A program made the translations under genes and the position numbers. The notes under the pieces are model-generated. The model searched no databases. It was not told the DNA's origin and saw nothing but the letters and a program-made list of their open reading frames with translations. A stretch of DNA of 64,000 nt from Hymenobacter sp. YIM 151500-1 (GTDB lineage: Bacteria > Bacteroidota > Bacteroidia > Cytophagales > Hymenobacteraceae), in contig NZ_CP110139.1 of NCBI RefSeq assembly GCF_025979885.1, positions 868,001 to 932,000 of the forward strand. The letters are read 5' to 3'. The first letter of the stretch is position 1. Every line of letters starts with the position of its first letter. This document shows, in pieces, positions 8,493 through 17,162 of this stretch.

Positions 8493-9062
8493 ATGGCTCG
8501 CAAAACCTCTACGTTCTGGTACTACGTCTCCAAGGCCATTTTTGCGGTAGCGGGCTGGCGCCTGGCCAGCACCGTGCCCCCCGGCATTCCGAAAAGCATG
8601 ATGATTGCCGCACCCCACACCAGCAACTGGGACTTTATCATGGCCCGGGCCGCCTTCTACCTGATGGACGTGGACGTGCGCTTCACCGTGAAAAAGGAGT
8701 GGACCGACATTCCAGTGCTGGGCGGGCTGATGAAGGCCCTCGGCGCCCTGGCCGTCGACCGGAGCAAAAACAACAGCCTCGTAGACGGCATGGTGCAGCT
8801 GTTTGAGGAGCGCGAGGAGCTGGTGATTCTCATCACCCCGGAAGGCACCCGTGCCTACCAGCCCAAGTGGCGCAAGGGATTCTACTTTGCCGCCCTGGGG
8901 GCCGGTGTGCCCATCCTGCTCGGCTACCTCGATTATGCCAGGAAAGAAGCCGGCGTCGGCCCCGCCGTTTACCCCACCGGCAACTACGAGGCCGATTTGG
9001 AGCAAATCCAGGCTTTCTACCGCACCAAAAAAGGCCGCTTCCCGCAAAACGGTGTGCGGTAA
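8493..9062 (+). CDS. 1-acyl-glycerol-3-phosphate acyltransferase family protein
   Basis: A 189-residue PlsC-like acyltransferase. It carries the HxxxxD catalytic box as APHTSNWDF (about residues 36-44), a glycerol-phosphate-binding type block TPEGTRAYQPKWRKGF (about 116-131), and an N-terminal hydrophobic segment suited to membrane association. The start MARKTSTFWYYVS (8493) is chosen because upstream in-frame codons to 8397 look non-coding. The short HTSNWD variant is seen in a clade of small acyltransferases in Bacteroidota whose acceptor is not established, so a role other than phosphatidic acid synthesis is possible. It follows the patatin by about 100 bp. Confidence 0.85.
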   Translation: MARKTSTFWYYVSKAIFAVAGWRLASTVPPGIPKSMMIAAPHTSNWDFIMARAAFYLMDVDVRFTVKKEWTDIPVLGGLMKALGALAVDRSKNNSLVDGMVQLFEEREELVILITPEGTRAYQPKWRKGFYFAALGAGVPILLGYLDYARKEAGVGPAVYPTGNYEADLEQIQAFYRTKKGRFPQNGVR

Positions 9063-9105
9063 ATGGGAAGTAGCAAGGTGGTGAAATAATGGATTGATGT
9101 GTAGC

Positions 9106-9232
9106 GTACCCAGGTTGTAGAGACGCGACCCTTGGCTACGCCGACCTTCGGTTCGCGTCTCCTCGTTAAACGACCGGCCAAGTACGTTCTGACGACGAGA
9201 CGCAAAATGTTGCATCTCTACAACCTGGGTAC
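9106..9232. repeat. Palindromic intergenic repeat (GTAGAGACGC family)
   Basis: Arms of 21 nt (9106-9126 and 9212-9232), GTACCCAGGTTGTAGAGACGC and its near-exact inverted copy, enclose about 85 bp. Related GTAGAGxCGC-type sequences occur at 47801-47874 and near 51077, marking a dispersed family. Confidence 0.65.
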
Positions 9233-9317
9233 ACCATTCTAGAAACTGCTATAATGCACTGTCATCCGGAGGCAGTAGCCGAAGGTCAGTATACATACGC
9301 ACCACCTCCCTCACCTC

Positions 9318-9878
9318 ATGGAAAAGCTGCAAACCTTGCTTTGGATACTGATTGGCTTGGTGGTGTTCGTCTGGCGAATGTGGCAGAAGGCCCAGGCCAC
9401 CACGGCGCAGGAGCAGCGGGAGCGGCCGGCCCGCTCCCGGCCGGCCCCGCCACTGCCAGCCGCTTCGTTTGAGGAGCTGCTGAAGCAGATGCAGGCGCAG
9501 AATCAGAGTAAGCCCTCTGCGCCCCGCCCGGCCCCGACGGAGCCACCGGCCCGGCCGCGCGAATACACCCCGGCGGGCCGGCCGCTGCCGCAGGAACAAG
9601 CTGCTGCGGCCCGTAGCCTGGAGCAAACCAGCACGGCGGCCAGGTCGCTGGAGCAGGCGCCGCCGGCCCGCTCCCTGGAAGCTCCGCGCCGCGAAGCCCG
9701 CCGCGCATCGAGCCTGCCCCGCGCCACCGTCGAGCACGGCCAGGAAGACTATTGGAGCCGGCAGCAGGCGGCTCGTTCGCCGGCCAGTCCGGCCCGCACC
9801 GTAGCCGAAATGCTGCAAAACCCCGCTGACGTGCGCGCTGCCTTCGTGCTGAGTGAGATTTTGCAACGGCGGTTCTGA
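9318..9878 (+). CDS. Conserved hypothetical membrane-anchored protein
   Basis: A 186-residue protein with one N-terminal membrane helix (about residues 5-20, LQTLLWILIGLVVFVW), then a low-complexity region rich in Pro, Ala, Arg and Gln that contains three imperfect AARSLEQ-type repeats (about 95-125), and a compact C-terminal segment (TVAEMLQNPADVRAAFVLSEILQRRF) that looks like the conserved functional tail. I do not recognise a named domain. The topology would leave the repetitive part and tail in the cytoplasm or periplasm as a tether. It ends 2 bp before a perfect 41-bp palindrome. Confidence 0.6.
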   Translation: MEKLQTLLWILIGLVVFVWRMWQKAQATTAQEQRERPARSRPAPPLPAASFEELLKQMQAQNQSKPSAPRPAPTEPPARPREYTPAGRPLPQEQAAAARSLEQTSTAARSLEQAPPARSLEAPRREARRASSLPRATVEHGQEDYWSRQQAARSPASPARTVAEMLQNPADVRAAFVLSEILQRRF

Positions 9879-9880
9879 AG

Positions 9881-9990
9881 TCAGCCCTGAGACGGTGAGA
9901 AGTGAGAGGTGAGACTTTCGTGCTGGTGTCCTTGTAGCAGGATATTAGTACGAAAGTCTCACCTCTCACTTCTCACCGTCTCAGGGCTGA
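9881..9990. repeat. Perfect 41-bp palindrome between convergent genes
   Basis: The arms 9881-9921 and 9950-9990 are exact inverted copies (41 of 41 by eye), with a 28-nt spacer. The element fills the gap between a plus-strand stop at 9878 and a minus-strand stop at 9995. It could act as a bidirectional terminator, but it lacks a T-run. Confidence 0.9.
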
Positions 9991-9994
9991 TGAA

Positions 9995-10657
9995 TCAATC
10001 CTGCGTAAGGGCGTAGGCTACCAAGTTAGCGCCCATTCTCAGGGCCGCTTCGTGGGTGGCGGGGGTGTCTTCGGGGTAGGTGCCCAGGTCTTCCCAGCCG
10101 TTGCCCAAGTCGCACTCGTAGCTGTAGAAGCACACCAGACGGCCCTTGTAGAGCAGGCCGAAACCCTGGGGGCGCTTGCCGTCGTGCTCGTGCACCTTGG
10201 GCAAGCCCCTGGGGAACTGAAATTTTTGGTGGTAGATGGGGTGGGAGAAGGGCAACTCCACGAAGTCCAGCTCCGGAAACACCTTCTTCATCTCGGGCCG
10301 GATAAACTTGTCGAGGCCGTAGTTGTCGTCGATGTGCAGGAAGCCGCCGCCCACCAGGTAGCGACGCAGGTTGCGGGCCTCGGCGTCGGTGAAGCTCACG
10401 TTGCCGTGGCCGGTCATGTGGATGAAAGGGTAGGTGAGCAGCTCCGGCGAATCCAGCTCCACCACGGCTTCTTCGGGGTCGATGTTGGCGCGCAGGCTTT
10501 GGTTGCAGAAGCGGATGAGGTTGGGCAGGGAGGTTTTGTTGGCGTACCAGTCGCCCCCGCCGCCGTAGTGCAGCTTGGCAATGCGGAAGCTGGGCGGCAC
10601 CGGCGCGGCGGCCAGCAGCGGCAGCGTGAAAAGGAGCAGAAGCAGAAGGTGGCGCAT
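9995..10657 (-). CDS. DUF4159 domain-containing exported protein
   Basis: A 220-residue protein with a signal peptide (MRHLLLLLLFTLPLLAAA) followed by a single DUF4159 domain: RIAKLHYGGGGDWYANKTSLPNL, LLTYPFIHMTGHGNVSFT, a GGGFLHIDDNYG core and a C-terminal EDTPATHEAALRMGANLVAYAL. The fold is glutamine-amidotransferase-like, but the catalytic residues are uncertain. An upstream ATG (10726) would overlap the rsmE gene by 4 bp; I chose 10657 because it begins the signal peptide. DUF4159 genes in this phylum often lie near gliding or stress genes; here the partner is rsmE. The function is unknown. Confidence 0.85.
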   Translation of the reverse strand: MRHLLLLLLFTLPLLAAAPVPPSFRIAKLHYGGGGDWYANKTSLPNLIRFCNQSLRANIDPEEAVVELDSPELLTYPFIHMTGHGNVSFTDAEARNLRRYLVGGGFLHIDDNYGLDKFIRPEMKKVFPELDFVELPFSHPIYHQKFQFPRGLPKVHEHDGKRPQGFGLLYKGRLVCFYSYECDLGNGWEDLGTYPEDTPATHEAALRMGANLVAYALTQD

Positions 10658-10722
10658 AAAATCGGGAAGTAGAATTTCTCGCTGAGGTTCGCGGAGGAAA
10701 CGCTGAGATACGCTGAGGTCGT

Positions 10723-11445
10723 TCAACGGAGCGCCTCGGGCCGCAGCTCCCGCGCTACGTGCATGGTGTGGAGGGCGGCCAGAGCGGCGGTTTCGGTGCG
10801 CAGGCGGGAGGCACCCAAGGTCACGGGCCGGATGCCGCGGGTTAGAGCCGCTTCGATTTCCTGGGGGGTAAAGTCGCCCTCGGGGCCGATGAGGATGCAG
10901 CAGCCCGCGCCCGTGGCGGCTACCTGGGAGAAGGCCGTCCGCTCGCCCTCGGCCAGGTGGGCTATAAAGGTAGTGGCGGAGTCGGTGATTGGGAGGAAAT
11001 CGGCGAAGTCGGTCAGCTCGCTGAGGACCGGCAGCCAGGCCTGGCCCGACTGCTTCAGGGCGCTGATGGCAATTTTCTGGAGGCGCTCCAGCTTCAGCTC
11101 CCGGCGCTCCGAGCGGGCACAGCGCAGGAAAGTCAGGGTGTCAACCCCGATTTCCACCGCCTTTTCCACCAGCCACTCCATCCGGTCGAGGTTTTTGGTG
11201 GGGGCCACTGCTACGTGCGCTTCGTAGGCGCGCCGCGGCACCTGCTGCTCACTCACGATGCGCAGGCGGCAGCGCTTGGCGTCGGCAGCTTCTACCTCGG
11301 CCTGGTACACGCCGCCGCGGCCATTTACCAGCCCCACGATGTCGCCGGCCGCCAGGCGCAGCACCCGCACGGCGTGCTTGCTTTCGTCTTCGGGCAGGGT
11401 GTAGGAAGTGGCAGCCAGGTCGGGGGCGAAGAAGGTGTGCGGCAT
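10723..11445 (-). CDS. rsmE: 16S rRNA (uracil(1498)-N(3))-methyltransferase
   Basis: A 240-residue SPOUT-class methyltransferase that methylates U1498 of 16S rRNA using S-adenosylmethionine. Evidence: the N-terminal PUA-like part (LPEDESKHAVRVLRLAAGD), VAVAPTKNLDRMEWLVEKAVEIGVDTL, and the C-terminal knot motifs ILIGPEGDFTPQEIEAA and VTLGASRLRTETAALAAL, which carry the SAM site. The length is normal for RsmE. The gene is transcribed ahead of the DUF4159 gene, and diverges from the SDR gene across about 200 bp that probably hold both promoters. Confidence 0.95.
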   Translation of the reverse strand: MPHTFFAPDLAATSYTLPEDESKHAVRVLRLAAGDIVGLVNGRGGVYQAEVEAADAKRCRLRIVSEQQVPRRAYEAHVAVAPTKNLDRMEWLVEKAVEIGVDTLTFLRCARSERRELKLERLQKIAISALKQSGQAWLPVLSELTDFADFLPITDSATTFIAHLAEGERTAFSQVAATGAGCCILIGPEGDFTPQEIEAALTRGIRPVTLGASRLRTETAALAALHTMHVARELRPEALR

Positions 11446-11652
11446 ACGGCAAAGGTAAAGCAGCGGGCCAGGACCTCACGCCCGGCAAGCAGGTGGCGGG
11501 CATCCGGTTAGCGGCGGTGGCCAGTGCCGCAGCTGGCACGGGAACAGCTGGCGCCCGGCAGTAGAGTGGAGCTGTAACAACGCAAGCTGCTGCTTCCGCG
11601 TACCACCAGCCTGCACATTGTCTGGATTTTCTTACCCCATCACCTGATAAAC

Positions 11653-12669
11653 ATGGCTGCCAAACTAAAAAAACTAAAAGACCAAACCATTGTCATTACG
11701 GGTGCTTCGTCGGGCATTGGCCTGGTTACGGCCCGCATGGCCGCCCAACAAGGCGCCCGACTGGTGCTAGCTGCCCGCTCAGAAGAGGCCCTGCGCCAGC
11801 TCACCGACGAAATCAACCAGGCGGGCGGCGACGCCATGTACGTGGTTGCCGATGTGAGCAAGCCCGAGGATGTAAAGCGCCTGGCCCAGCAAGCCATTCA
11901 GAAGTTCGGCGGCTTCGACACCTGGGTGAACAACGCGGGCGTGAGCATCTACGGCAAGATAGAGCAGGTGCCGGTTGAGGACATGCGCCAGCTGTTTGAG
12001 GTGAATTTCTGGGGGCTGGTGCACGGCTCTCTGGAGGCCGCCAAGCACTTGAAAGCCAAGGGTGGCGCCATCATCAACGTGGGCAGCATCCTGTCCGACC
12101 TCACCGCCATTCTGCAAACCATCTACTCGGCCAGCAAGCACGCCGTGAAGGGCTTTACCGACGGCCTGCGCATGGAGCTGGAAATGGATGGCGCCCCGGT
12201 GTCCGTAACCCTGATTCAGCCCGCAGCCATCGACACGCCGTACACCGTGCACGCCAAGAACTACATGGAGCGCGAAGCCAAGCACGCTCCGCCCGCCTAC
12301 GCCCCCGAAACCGTGGCCCGCGCCATTCTGCACGCGGCCACCACGGCCGAGCGGGATGTGGTGGTGGGTGGCGGCGGCCGTGCCTTCATCAGCATGGAGC
12401 AATGGACGCCCGCCCTGCTCGACAAGTTTATGGAAAAGGTATTTGTGAAGCAGGAGAAGGCCGACTACGCCCCGCGCCCCCTGCAACAGAATGCCCTCGA
12501 CCAGCCCATGGGCCAGCTGGAGGAGCGGGGCAACTACCCCGGCCACACCCGCGAAACCAGCTACTACACCGAAGCCGCCACGGCCGGCAGTCCTGCCCTG
12601 CGCACCGCCCTGCTGGTAGGCGCCGGCGTAGCCCTGGCCGCCTGGCTAGGCAGCCGGCGCGAGAATTAA
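11653..12669 (+). CDS. SDR family oxidoreductase with C-terminal membrane segment
   Basis: A 338-residue short-chain dehydrogenase. The nucleotide-binding TGASSGIG (about residues 17-24), NNAGVS (about 95-100) and active-site YSASK (about 159-163, with a preceding Ser in GSILSD) are intact. The length exceeds a plain SDR because of a tail of about 100 residues ending in a hydrophobic segment (ALRTALLVGAGVALAAWLG), which may anchor the protein. This SDR-plus-tail form is common in Bacteroidota and Cyanobacteria. The substrate is unknown. It is followed by a hairpin. Confidence 0.92.
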   Translation: MAAKLKKLKDQTIVITGASSGIGLVTARMAAQQGARLVLAARSEEALRQLTDEINQAGGDAMYVVADVSKPEDVKRLAQQAIQKFGGFDTWVNNAGVSIYGKIEQVPVEDMRQLFEVNFWGLVHGSLEAAKHLKAKGGAIINVGSILSDLTAILQTIYSASKHAVKGFTDGLRMELEMDGAPVSVTLIQPAAIDTPYTVHAKNYMEREAKHAPPAYAPETVARAILHAATTAERDVVVGGGGRAFISMEQWTPALLDKFMEKVFVKQEKADYAPRPLQQNALDQPMGQLEERGNYPGHTRETSYYTEAATAGSPALRTALLVGAGVALAAWLGSRREN

Positions 12670-12695
12670 ACTGCTGTTCGCGCCGCCCCACCAAT

Positions 12696-12738
12696 GGCCC
12701 CATGCCTTATTCCTGCTTATGGAATGAGGTGTGGGGCT
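12696..12738 (+). terminator. Terminator of the SDR gene
   Basis: A stem of about 18 bp with G-T pairs (GGCCCCATGCCTTATTCC against GGAATGAGGTGTGGGGCT), followed by ATTTTAT, 26 bp after the SDR stop. Confidence 0.5.
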
Positions 12739-12900
12739 ATTTTATGAGGTTCGTTCAAGCTTAGCGGGTACCTTTTAAGTGCAGCTTGTCTATAAATAAT
12801 CATAAGAAATAGATATAATTATATCTGTTTTTGATTTTTCTCCGTAGCTTGACGGCACAATATCATCCACCTTTCCAACAACTACCTGCTTACCTTTCTT

Positions 12901-13449
12901 ATGAAACATGTTTCCTTGAGCTGGGCCCTCTGTGGTGTGCTGCTGTTTGCCGGTTGCGGCAAGCATGAGGTTGAGAACCTAGCTGCTCCGTCGGCTAGTG
13001 CTACACTCGATGGCAAAACCGGCCCCATGCTTACCCCCCAGCTAAATTGCGGCGTGTCCACCCGCACGTCCATTACCGTTGTGGTGACGGCCGGAGCCAC
13101 GGGCGCCGACGCTGGCTTCTCGCTGCAGTGGATGCCGCTGGCGACCTACCAAGCCAACGGGGGCTCGTGGTCGGAGGCGCAGCTGTGCAAGGCCTCGTTC
13201 AGTGGCAACGCCCGCGACTCCCGCTACCGGTTAGCGGCAGGCCAGTCCGTAGCCGTGACCGTTGGCAACCTGGTGCTCGACAACGGAGCTTCCACGCATT
13301 GCCCGCAGGCTCTGGTCTGCGGCACCCCGTACGTGTTCCGCATATTCGCCCACGCTAACCGGTCCCTGAACCGAAGCGAATTCTCGGCGCCGTTTGTGTG
13401 CTCCACTTTGGGCTGCACCCAGGTTCCCGGCAGCCCGGCTCCGCTGTAG
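12901..13449 (+). CDS. Hypothetical lipoprotein with fibronectin-like segment
   Basis: A 182-residue protein with a signal peptide ending in the lipobox FAGC (Cys at about residue 19), so it is probably an envelope lipoprotein. The mature part has several Cys residues (about eight) and beta-rich stretches such as TSITVVVTAGATGADAGFSLQWM and TPYVFRIFAHANRSLNRSEFSAPF, reminiscent of a fibronectin type III-like domain, but no named family is recognised. It stands alone, converging on the large T9SS cargo gene with a strong shared terminator. The preceding 230 bp are AT-rich and probably carry its promoter. Confidence 0.65.
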   Translation: MKHVSLSWALCGVLLFAGCGKHEVENLAAPSASATLDGKTGPMLTPQLNCGVSTRTSITVVVTAGATGADAGFSLQWMPLATYQANGGSWSEAQLCKASFSGNARDSRYRLAAGQSVAVTVGNLVLDNGASTHCPQALVCGTPYVFRIFAHANRSLNRSEFSAPFVCSTLGCTQVPGSPAPL

Positions 13450-13481
13450 TACCAGGTGCGCATGGGCTACTTACCAGTAGC

Positions 13482-13522
13482 AGCAAAAAGCCCCCGACAC
13501 CACGTGTCGGGGGCTTTTTGCT
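13482..13522. terminator. Bidirectional rho-independent terminator
   Basis: Perfect 19-bp stem AGCAAAAAGCCCCCGACAC/GTGTCGGGGGCTTTTTGCT with a 3-nt loop. The T-run is present on both strands, and it serves the convergent genes ending at 13449 and 13544. Confidence 0.9.
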
Positions 13523-13543
13523 GGTGGCAGCATTCCAGACGGA

Positions 13544-16500
13544 CTACTGCTTGAGAAGGGGAGCCGTGAGGCGCAGATTTTGGCCGTTGATGCGCACCTG
13601 GTAGAGGCCCGCAGCCAGGCCCGTGATGGGCAGGGGTTGAGCTACACCGCCCTGGGCACTCAGGGTGCCTACCTGCTGGCCCTGAGCATTCACCAGCGTA
13701 ATGGTGTAGGTGCCCAAGGGCAGGGCCATGAGGTCCAGAGTAGCAGTGGCGGTAGCCGGGGCCGGATATACGGCCGCCACGCCGCGTTTCGAGCCATCAA
13801 AACTTACCGAACGCACCCCAGAGTAGGTGGCCTGCCCGTCGGCATCCAGCTGGCGCAGGCGGTAATACCAGGTGCGACCGTTGCGGGCAGCTCCGGCATC
13901 CACGAAACGGTAGGCGCCTTCTTGGGAAGTAGTGCCGCGCCCGGCCACAAAACCGATTTTCTCAAACTTCACGGCATCAGAGGAGCGTTCCACTTCAAAG
14001 CCTGCGTTGTTCAGCTCGGAGGCCGTGGTCCAGGTCAGCAAGGCATCGGCGCCGGCGGTCCGGGCCGCAAAGCTCACCAGAGTTACAGGCAGCGGGGTGG
14101 CTTGGGTAGCAGTGCGGAAGTCAGCGTCGGCCTGGGTGGCAAGTCTTCTCGGAGCCGTGGAAGGCGCGCCGCCGTAGGCTGGGTCGTACAAATCAACCAA
14201 ACCGTTGAAATTGTCGTCGTAGTAGTACTGGCTGTCCTCATCGAGGAAGTTTGGCACGTCGTCGTTGTCGCTGTCCTGCAAGAAGGGCGAGGAGCCGCTG
14301 GCGCTGCTTCCCGTGCCCACAATAGCGTAGTAGTTGGCTTTGCCAGGATTGGCCGCGGCAAATGCTTGAGCCTTAGCCAGGATTTCGTCGCCGGCTACCC
14401 CGTTACGGTTGGTGTCGAAGCCCTCCGTCCAGTCGGCTGTTTGCCGGTAGATGGGCAAGGTAGCGTTGTTGTCGCCATCCGAATCGAAGTCGAACATATC
14501 GGCTGCGGCTGCTCCGCCCGTGTTCACCACCGAAACCAGCGCCGTACCCGCGGCAATACCCGTGCCGGGGGTGGGGTCGTAGGCATTGTCGATGCCGTCC
14601 CGGTCAGTATCAACGCCAGTAGGGGCGCGGTAGGCGGCCGTAGACTGGGCTTCGCGGTTATCCAGAATACCGTCGTTGTCGGAGTCTACATCCAGGAAGT
14701 TGTAGTTGGTCGCCGTCTGGCCGCTGGCCGAGCGGCTGTCCGTGTCCGAGTCGGTGAGGGTGTATTTGCTTGCGCTTGATTGGTTGGCAGCTAGTACAGT
14801 GTTGGAGCCGTTACCGCTCGTTCCATAGACAACAGAGGTTTCCACAGCATCAGGCAAGCCATTAGGGCCTACCCCGGCAGAAGCACCGGCGGCAGTAGCA
14901 GCAGCGGCAGTTGTAGTCACGTATTTCCCTAATGCTGGATCAAAAAGGCTCTGAAAGGTGTATACCGTGCCCCTTACAGATACAGTCTGGCTGAAAGTAT
15001 ATCCTTGAGCCGTTGTCGGGTTGGAATTCCCATTCGCCTCAAACGCATCGGTCAGGCCGTCACCGTCGGCGTCCAGGTCGAAGTGGTTGGGAATACCGTC
15101 GCGGTCCGTGTCAAACACGTCGTTTATACCGTCGTTGTTCAGGTCGCGAAAGGCACCCAGCACGGGGTGCGTATAGGTCCCGTCGAGGTAGAGCACGGGC
15201 GAGGAAGCACCAGCGAAAGAGCTGGGGTTGATGCTGGCGGCGCCAGTGCCGGTAGGAGTAAAGGACTCCACCACGTCCAGGATGCCGTCATTATCGTCGT
15301 CGATGTCCACGTTATCAGCCACGCCGTCCACGTCGTTGTCGCAGGCGGAAGTGTAGGTAAACTCGGTAGCGCCCTGAAACACAGCAAAGCCGTAGGTCCA
15401 GGTGTTCACGGTGTAGCCGTCGCCCTCGTTGCTGGTGCCCACCCCCCACGGGTGCACGCCCGGCGTCGAATCAACGCCTGAGAGCTGCGTGGTGCGCGTG
15501 GCGAAGTTGGTCAGGTTAGCATCGTCCCAGTACAGCCGGTCGTAGGTGTTGCCCGCACCCGGCCGAATGTTGCGTACCCGGAAGCCGTCGGGGTTGCCCT
15601 CGGCGTCGTAGAGCGGGAAATGCACGGGAGCCCCGAAGCTGGTGAAGTCGAACTTGATGACGGTACCGGCCGCTACCAGAGCGCCAGTGGGTGGGTTGCC
15701 ATCTACGTCGGCAGCAGCTCTGCGCCGTCCGTTCCACACGATGGTATTGGAAGTACCAGCGGCCAGCGTTTGGCGGAGCAACGGCTCGTCCGTGTCGCGG
15801 GTACCGTTGCCGTTAATATCAATCAGAATGTCAAACTGACCCGTTTCGGCGCTGGTAGTCGTGAAGGCTACTTCCGTGATACCGTTGCGGCAGTAGGCGC
15901 GGGGCGTAACTCCCACCGTCGGCAGTGCGGCGCTGGGCCACACGCTGGCGTCGGGGTTCTGCACGAAGATGGGATACTGCGAGTACGTGGTCCGGGATAC
16001 CTGGCTGCGCCGGCGCTGCTCAATGGAGGTGCCCGCCGCCGTGGTGGAGCCAAACTCGTTGCAGACAAAGAAGAAACCCAGCGGACGCAGGCCCGCCAGC
16101 TCAATCTCCTTCACGAAGAACGTGCCGGGCGTATTGCGGCTTTCAATCATAGGGAATAGCCGGAAGCCGGCAGCCAGGCGGTTCTGAAACGCGTCAGTAC
16201 CTGCGGAGGCCCCGGTAGAGAAAGCCCAGTGCTTGCTGTACAGGCGGCCGGGCTTTTCGGCGCCGGCGGCATCACGCACCGTAAAGTCCCAGAAGTCGTA
16301 CTCGGAGCGCTTCTGGTCGTCGGTTTGCGCCGCCTCGTCGGTTTGGGTGAACTCCACGTACACCTCTTGGTTCGAGGCCGTATTGTTGGTGTACTGCAGG
16401 GGCTGGTAGCCTCCGGCGCTGGGCAGGGGGCCCGCCAGGGCCTGATTGGCGTCGTCAATTACCCCGGCCTGCGTGGTCAGTAGCTCGGCCTGGTCAATGC

Positions 16501-16900
16501 TGGCCGTATTGCGGGCTAGGGTAGTTTGCTGCACAACGGTGCCGGTACCGGCACCCACTCGCAGCGTCAGAATCAGGTCGTTGTGCGTGGCTGCGCGGGC
16601 AATGCGGTGCACGCCGTAGTTGAGCGTTTCCCCCGGCCGCAGATGAACGTACATCCGGTAGTCCTCGGTAAACGCCTGCCCGAACCCGCTCCAGGTGGCG
16701 GGCTTCAGGAAGCCAAACGATACGGCCTGGGTCGCGTCAATGTTGGCATCGTGGGTAAGAAAGCCGGCCCGGGTGTTGGCAGGGTCCGTGAGGGCCAGAT
16801 TGTTGGTGTTGGGGGTGAGCTGCCTTGATCCTTCGGCATAACTCAGCAACGGCAGCACCCCTAGAAAACCCAGCAGGATGGCGCGTAACGATTGATGCAT
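13544..16900 (-). CDS. Large secreted protein with thrombospondin type-3-like repeats and T9SS sorting tail
   Basis: An 1118-residue protein with an N-terminal signal peptide (LLGFLGVLPLLSYAEG). The middle (about residues 520-920) contains many Asp-rich calcium-binding repeats of the type DxDxDGxxDxxD (DNDVDGVADNVDIDDDNDG; DTDRDGIPNHFDLD; DSDNDG), as in thrombospondin type 3/OmpA-linker repeats. Near the C-terminus lies a fibronectin-like WTTASELNNAGFEVERS block, then a sorting domain of about 80 residues (VYPAPATATATLDLMALPLGTYTI, ending LRLTAPLLKQ) typical of type IX secretion cargo. It is probably exported through T9SS and bound to the cell surface. The gene stands alone; ligand or activity is unknown. 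Confidence 0.85.
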   Translation of the reverse strand: MHQSLRAILLGFLGVLPLLSYAEGSRQLTPNTNNLALTDPANTRAGFLTHDANIDATQAVSFGFLKPATWSGFGQAFTEDYRMYVHLRPGETLNYGVHRIARAATHNDLILTLRVGAGTGTVVQQTTLARNTASIDQAELLTTQAGVIDDANQALAGPLPSAGGYQPLQYTNNTASNQEVYVEFTQTDEAAQTDDQKRSEYDFWDFTVRDAAGAEKPGRLYSKHWAFSTGASAGTDAFQNRLAAGFRLFPMIESRNTPGTFFVKEIELAGLRPLGFFFVCNEFGSTTAAGTSIEQRRRSQVSRTTYSQYPIFVQNPDASVWPSAALPTVGVTPRAYCRNGITEVAFTTTSAETGQFDILIDINGNGTRDTDEPLLRQTLAAGTSNTIVWNGRRRAAADVDGNPPTGALVAAGTVIKFDFTSFGAPVHFPLYDAEGNPDGFRVRNIRPGAGNTYDRLYWDDANLTNFATRTTQLSGVDSTPGVHPWGVGTSNEGDGYTVNTWTYGFAVFQGATEFTYTSACDNDVDGVADNVDIDDDNDGILDVVESFTPTGTGAASINPSSFAGASSPVLYLDGTYTHPVLGAFRDLNNDGINDVFDTDRDGIPNHFDLDADGDGLTDAFEANGNSNPTTAQGYTFSQTVSVRGTVYTFQSLFDPALGKYVTTTAAAATAAGASAGVGPNGLPDAVETSVVYGTSGNGSNTVLAANQSSASKYTLTDSDTDSRSASGQTATNYNFLDVDSDNDGILDNREAQSTAAYRAPTGVDTDRDGIDNAYDPTPGTGIAAGTALVSVVNTGGAAAADMFDFDSDGDNNATLPIYRQTADWTEGFDTNRNGVAGDEILAKAQAFAAANPGKANYYAIVGTGSSASGSSPFLQDSDNDDVPNFLDEDSQYYYDDNFNGLVDLYDPAYGGAPSTAPRRLATQADADFRTATQATPLPVTLVSFAARTAGADALLTWTTASELNNAGFEVERSSDAVKFEKIGFVAGRGTTSQEGAYRFVDAGAARNGRTWYYRLRQLDADGQATYSGVRSVSFDGSKRGVAAVYPAPATATATLDLMALPLGTYTITLVNAQGQQVGTLSAQGGVAQPLPITGLAAGLYQVRINGQNLRLTAPLLKQ

Positions 16901-16933
16901 AGATGTGAAAAAAGAGAGTAGATTGTACAGGTC

Positions 16934-16962
16934 CTATTGTCAAACTGATAGCTCAACAATAG
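16934..16962 (-). promoter_or_regulatory. Possible operator/promoter of the T9SS cargo gene
   Basis: CTATTGT...ACAATAG inverted repeat (7-bp arms) 34 bp before the start codon. It overlaps TTTG-containing promoter-like sequence on the minus strand. Speculative. Confidence 0.25.
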
Positions 16963-17098
16963 ACAAACTTACAACCATTGCTACAATAAATTCAATCTTG
17001 CTGTAAAAAATCCAATATGGTGAAGCTGCTGAAGTGCACTTAAGCAGGTAAGTAAGCCGAAAGCAGCGGGGTGAGAAGGATGCGTTGACAAAACGCAA

Positions 17099-17139
17099 GC
17101 CCTAGCCGGACCAGCTGCACAAGCTGGTCCGGCTAGGGC
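17099..17139 (-). terminator. Terminator-like hairpin after the S1/P1 nuclease gene
   Basis: Perfect 18-bp stem GCCCTAGCCGGACCAGCT with a 5-nt loop, 24 bp beyond the nuclease stop. The minus strand continues TTGCGTTTTG, a weak T-run. Confidence 0.6.
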
Positions 17140-17162
17140 GTAAAGGGAAGTTCTACAGATGT

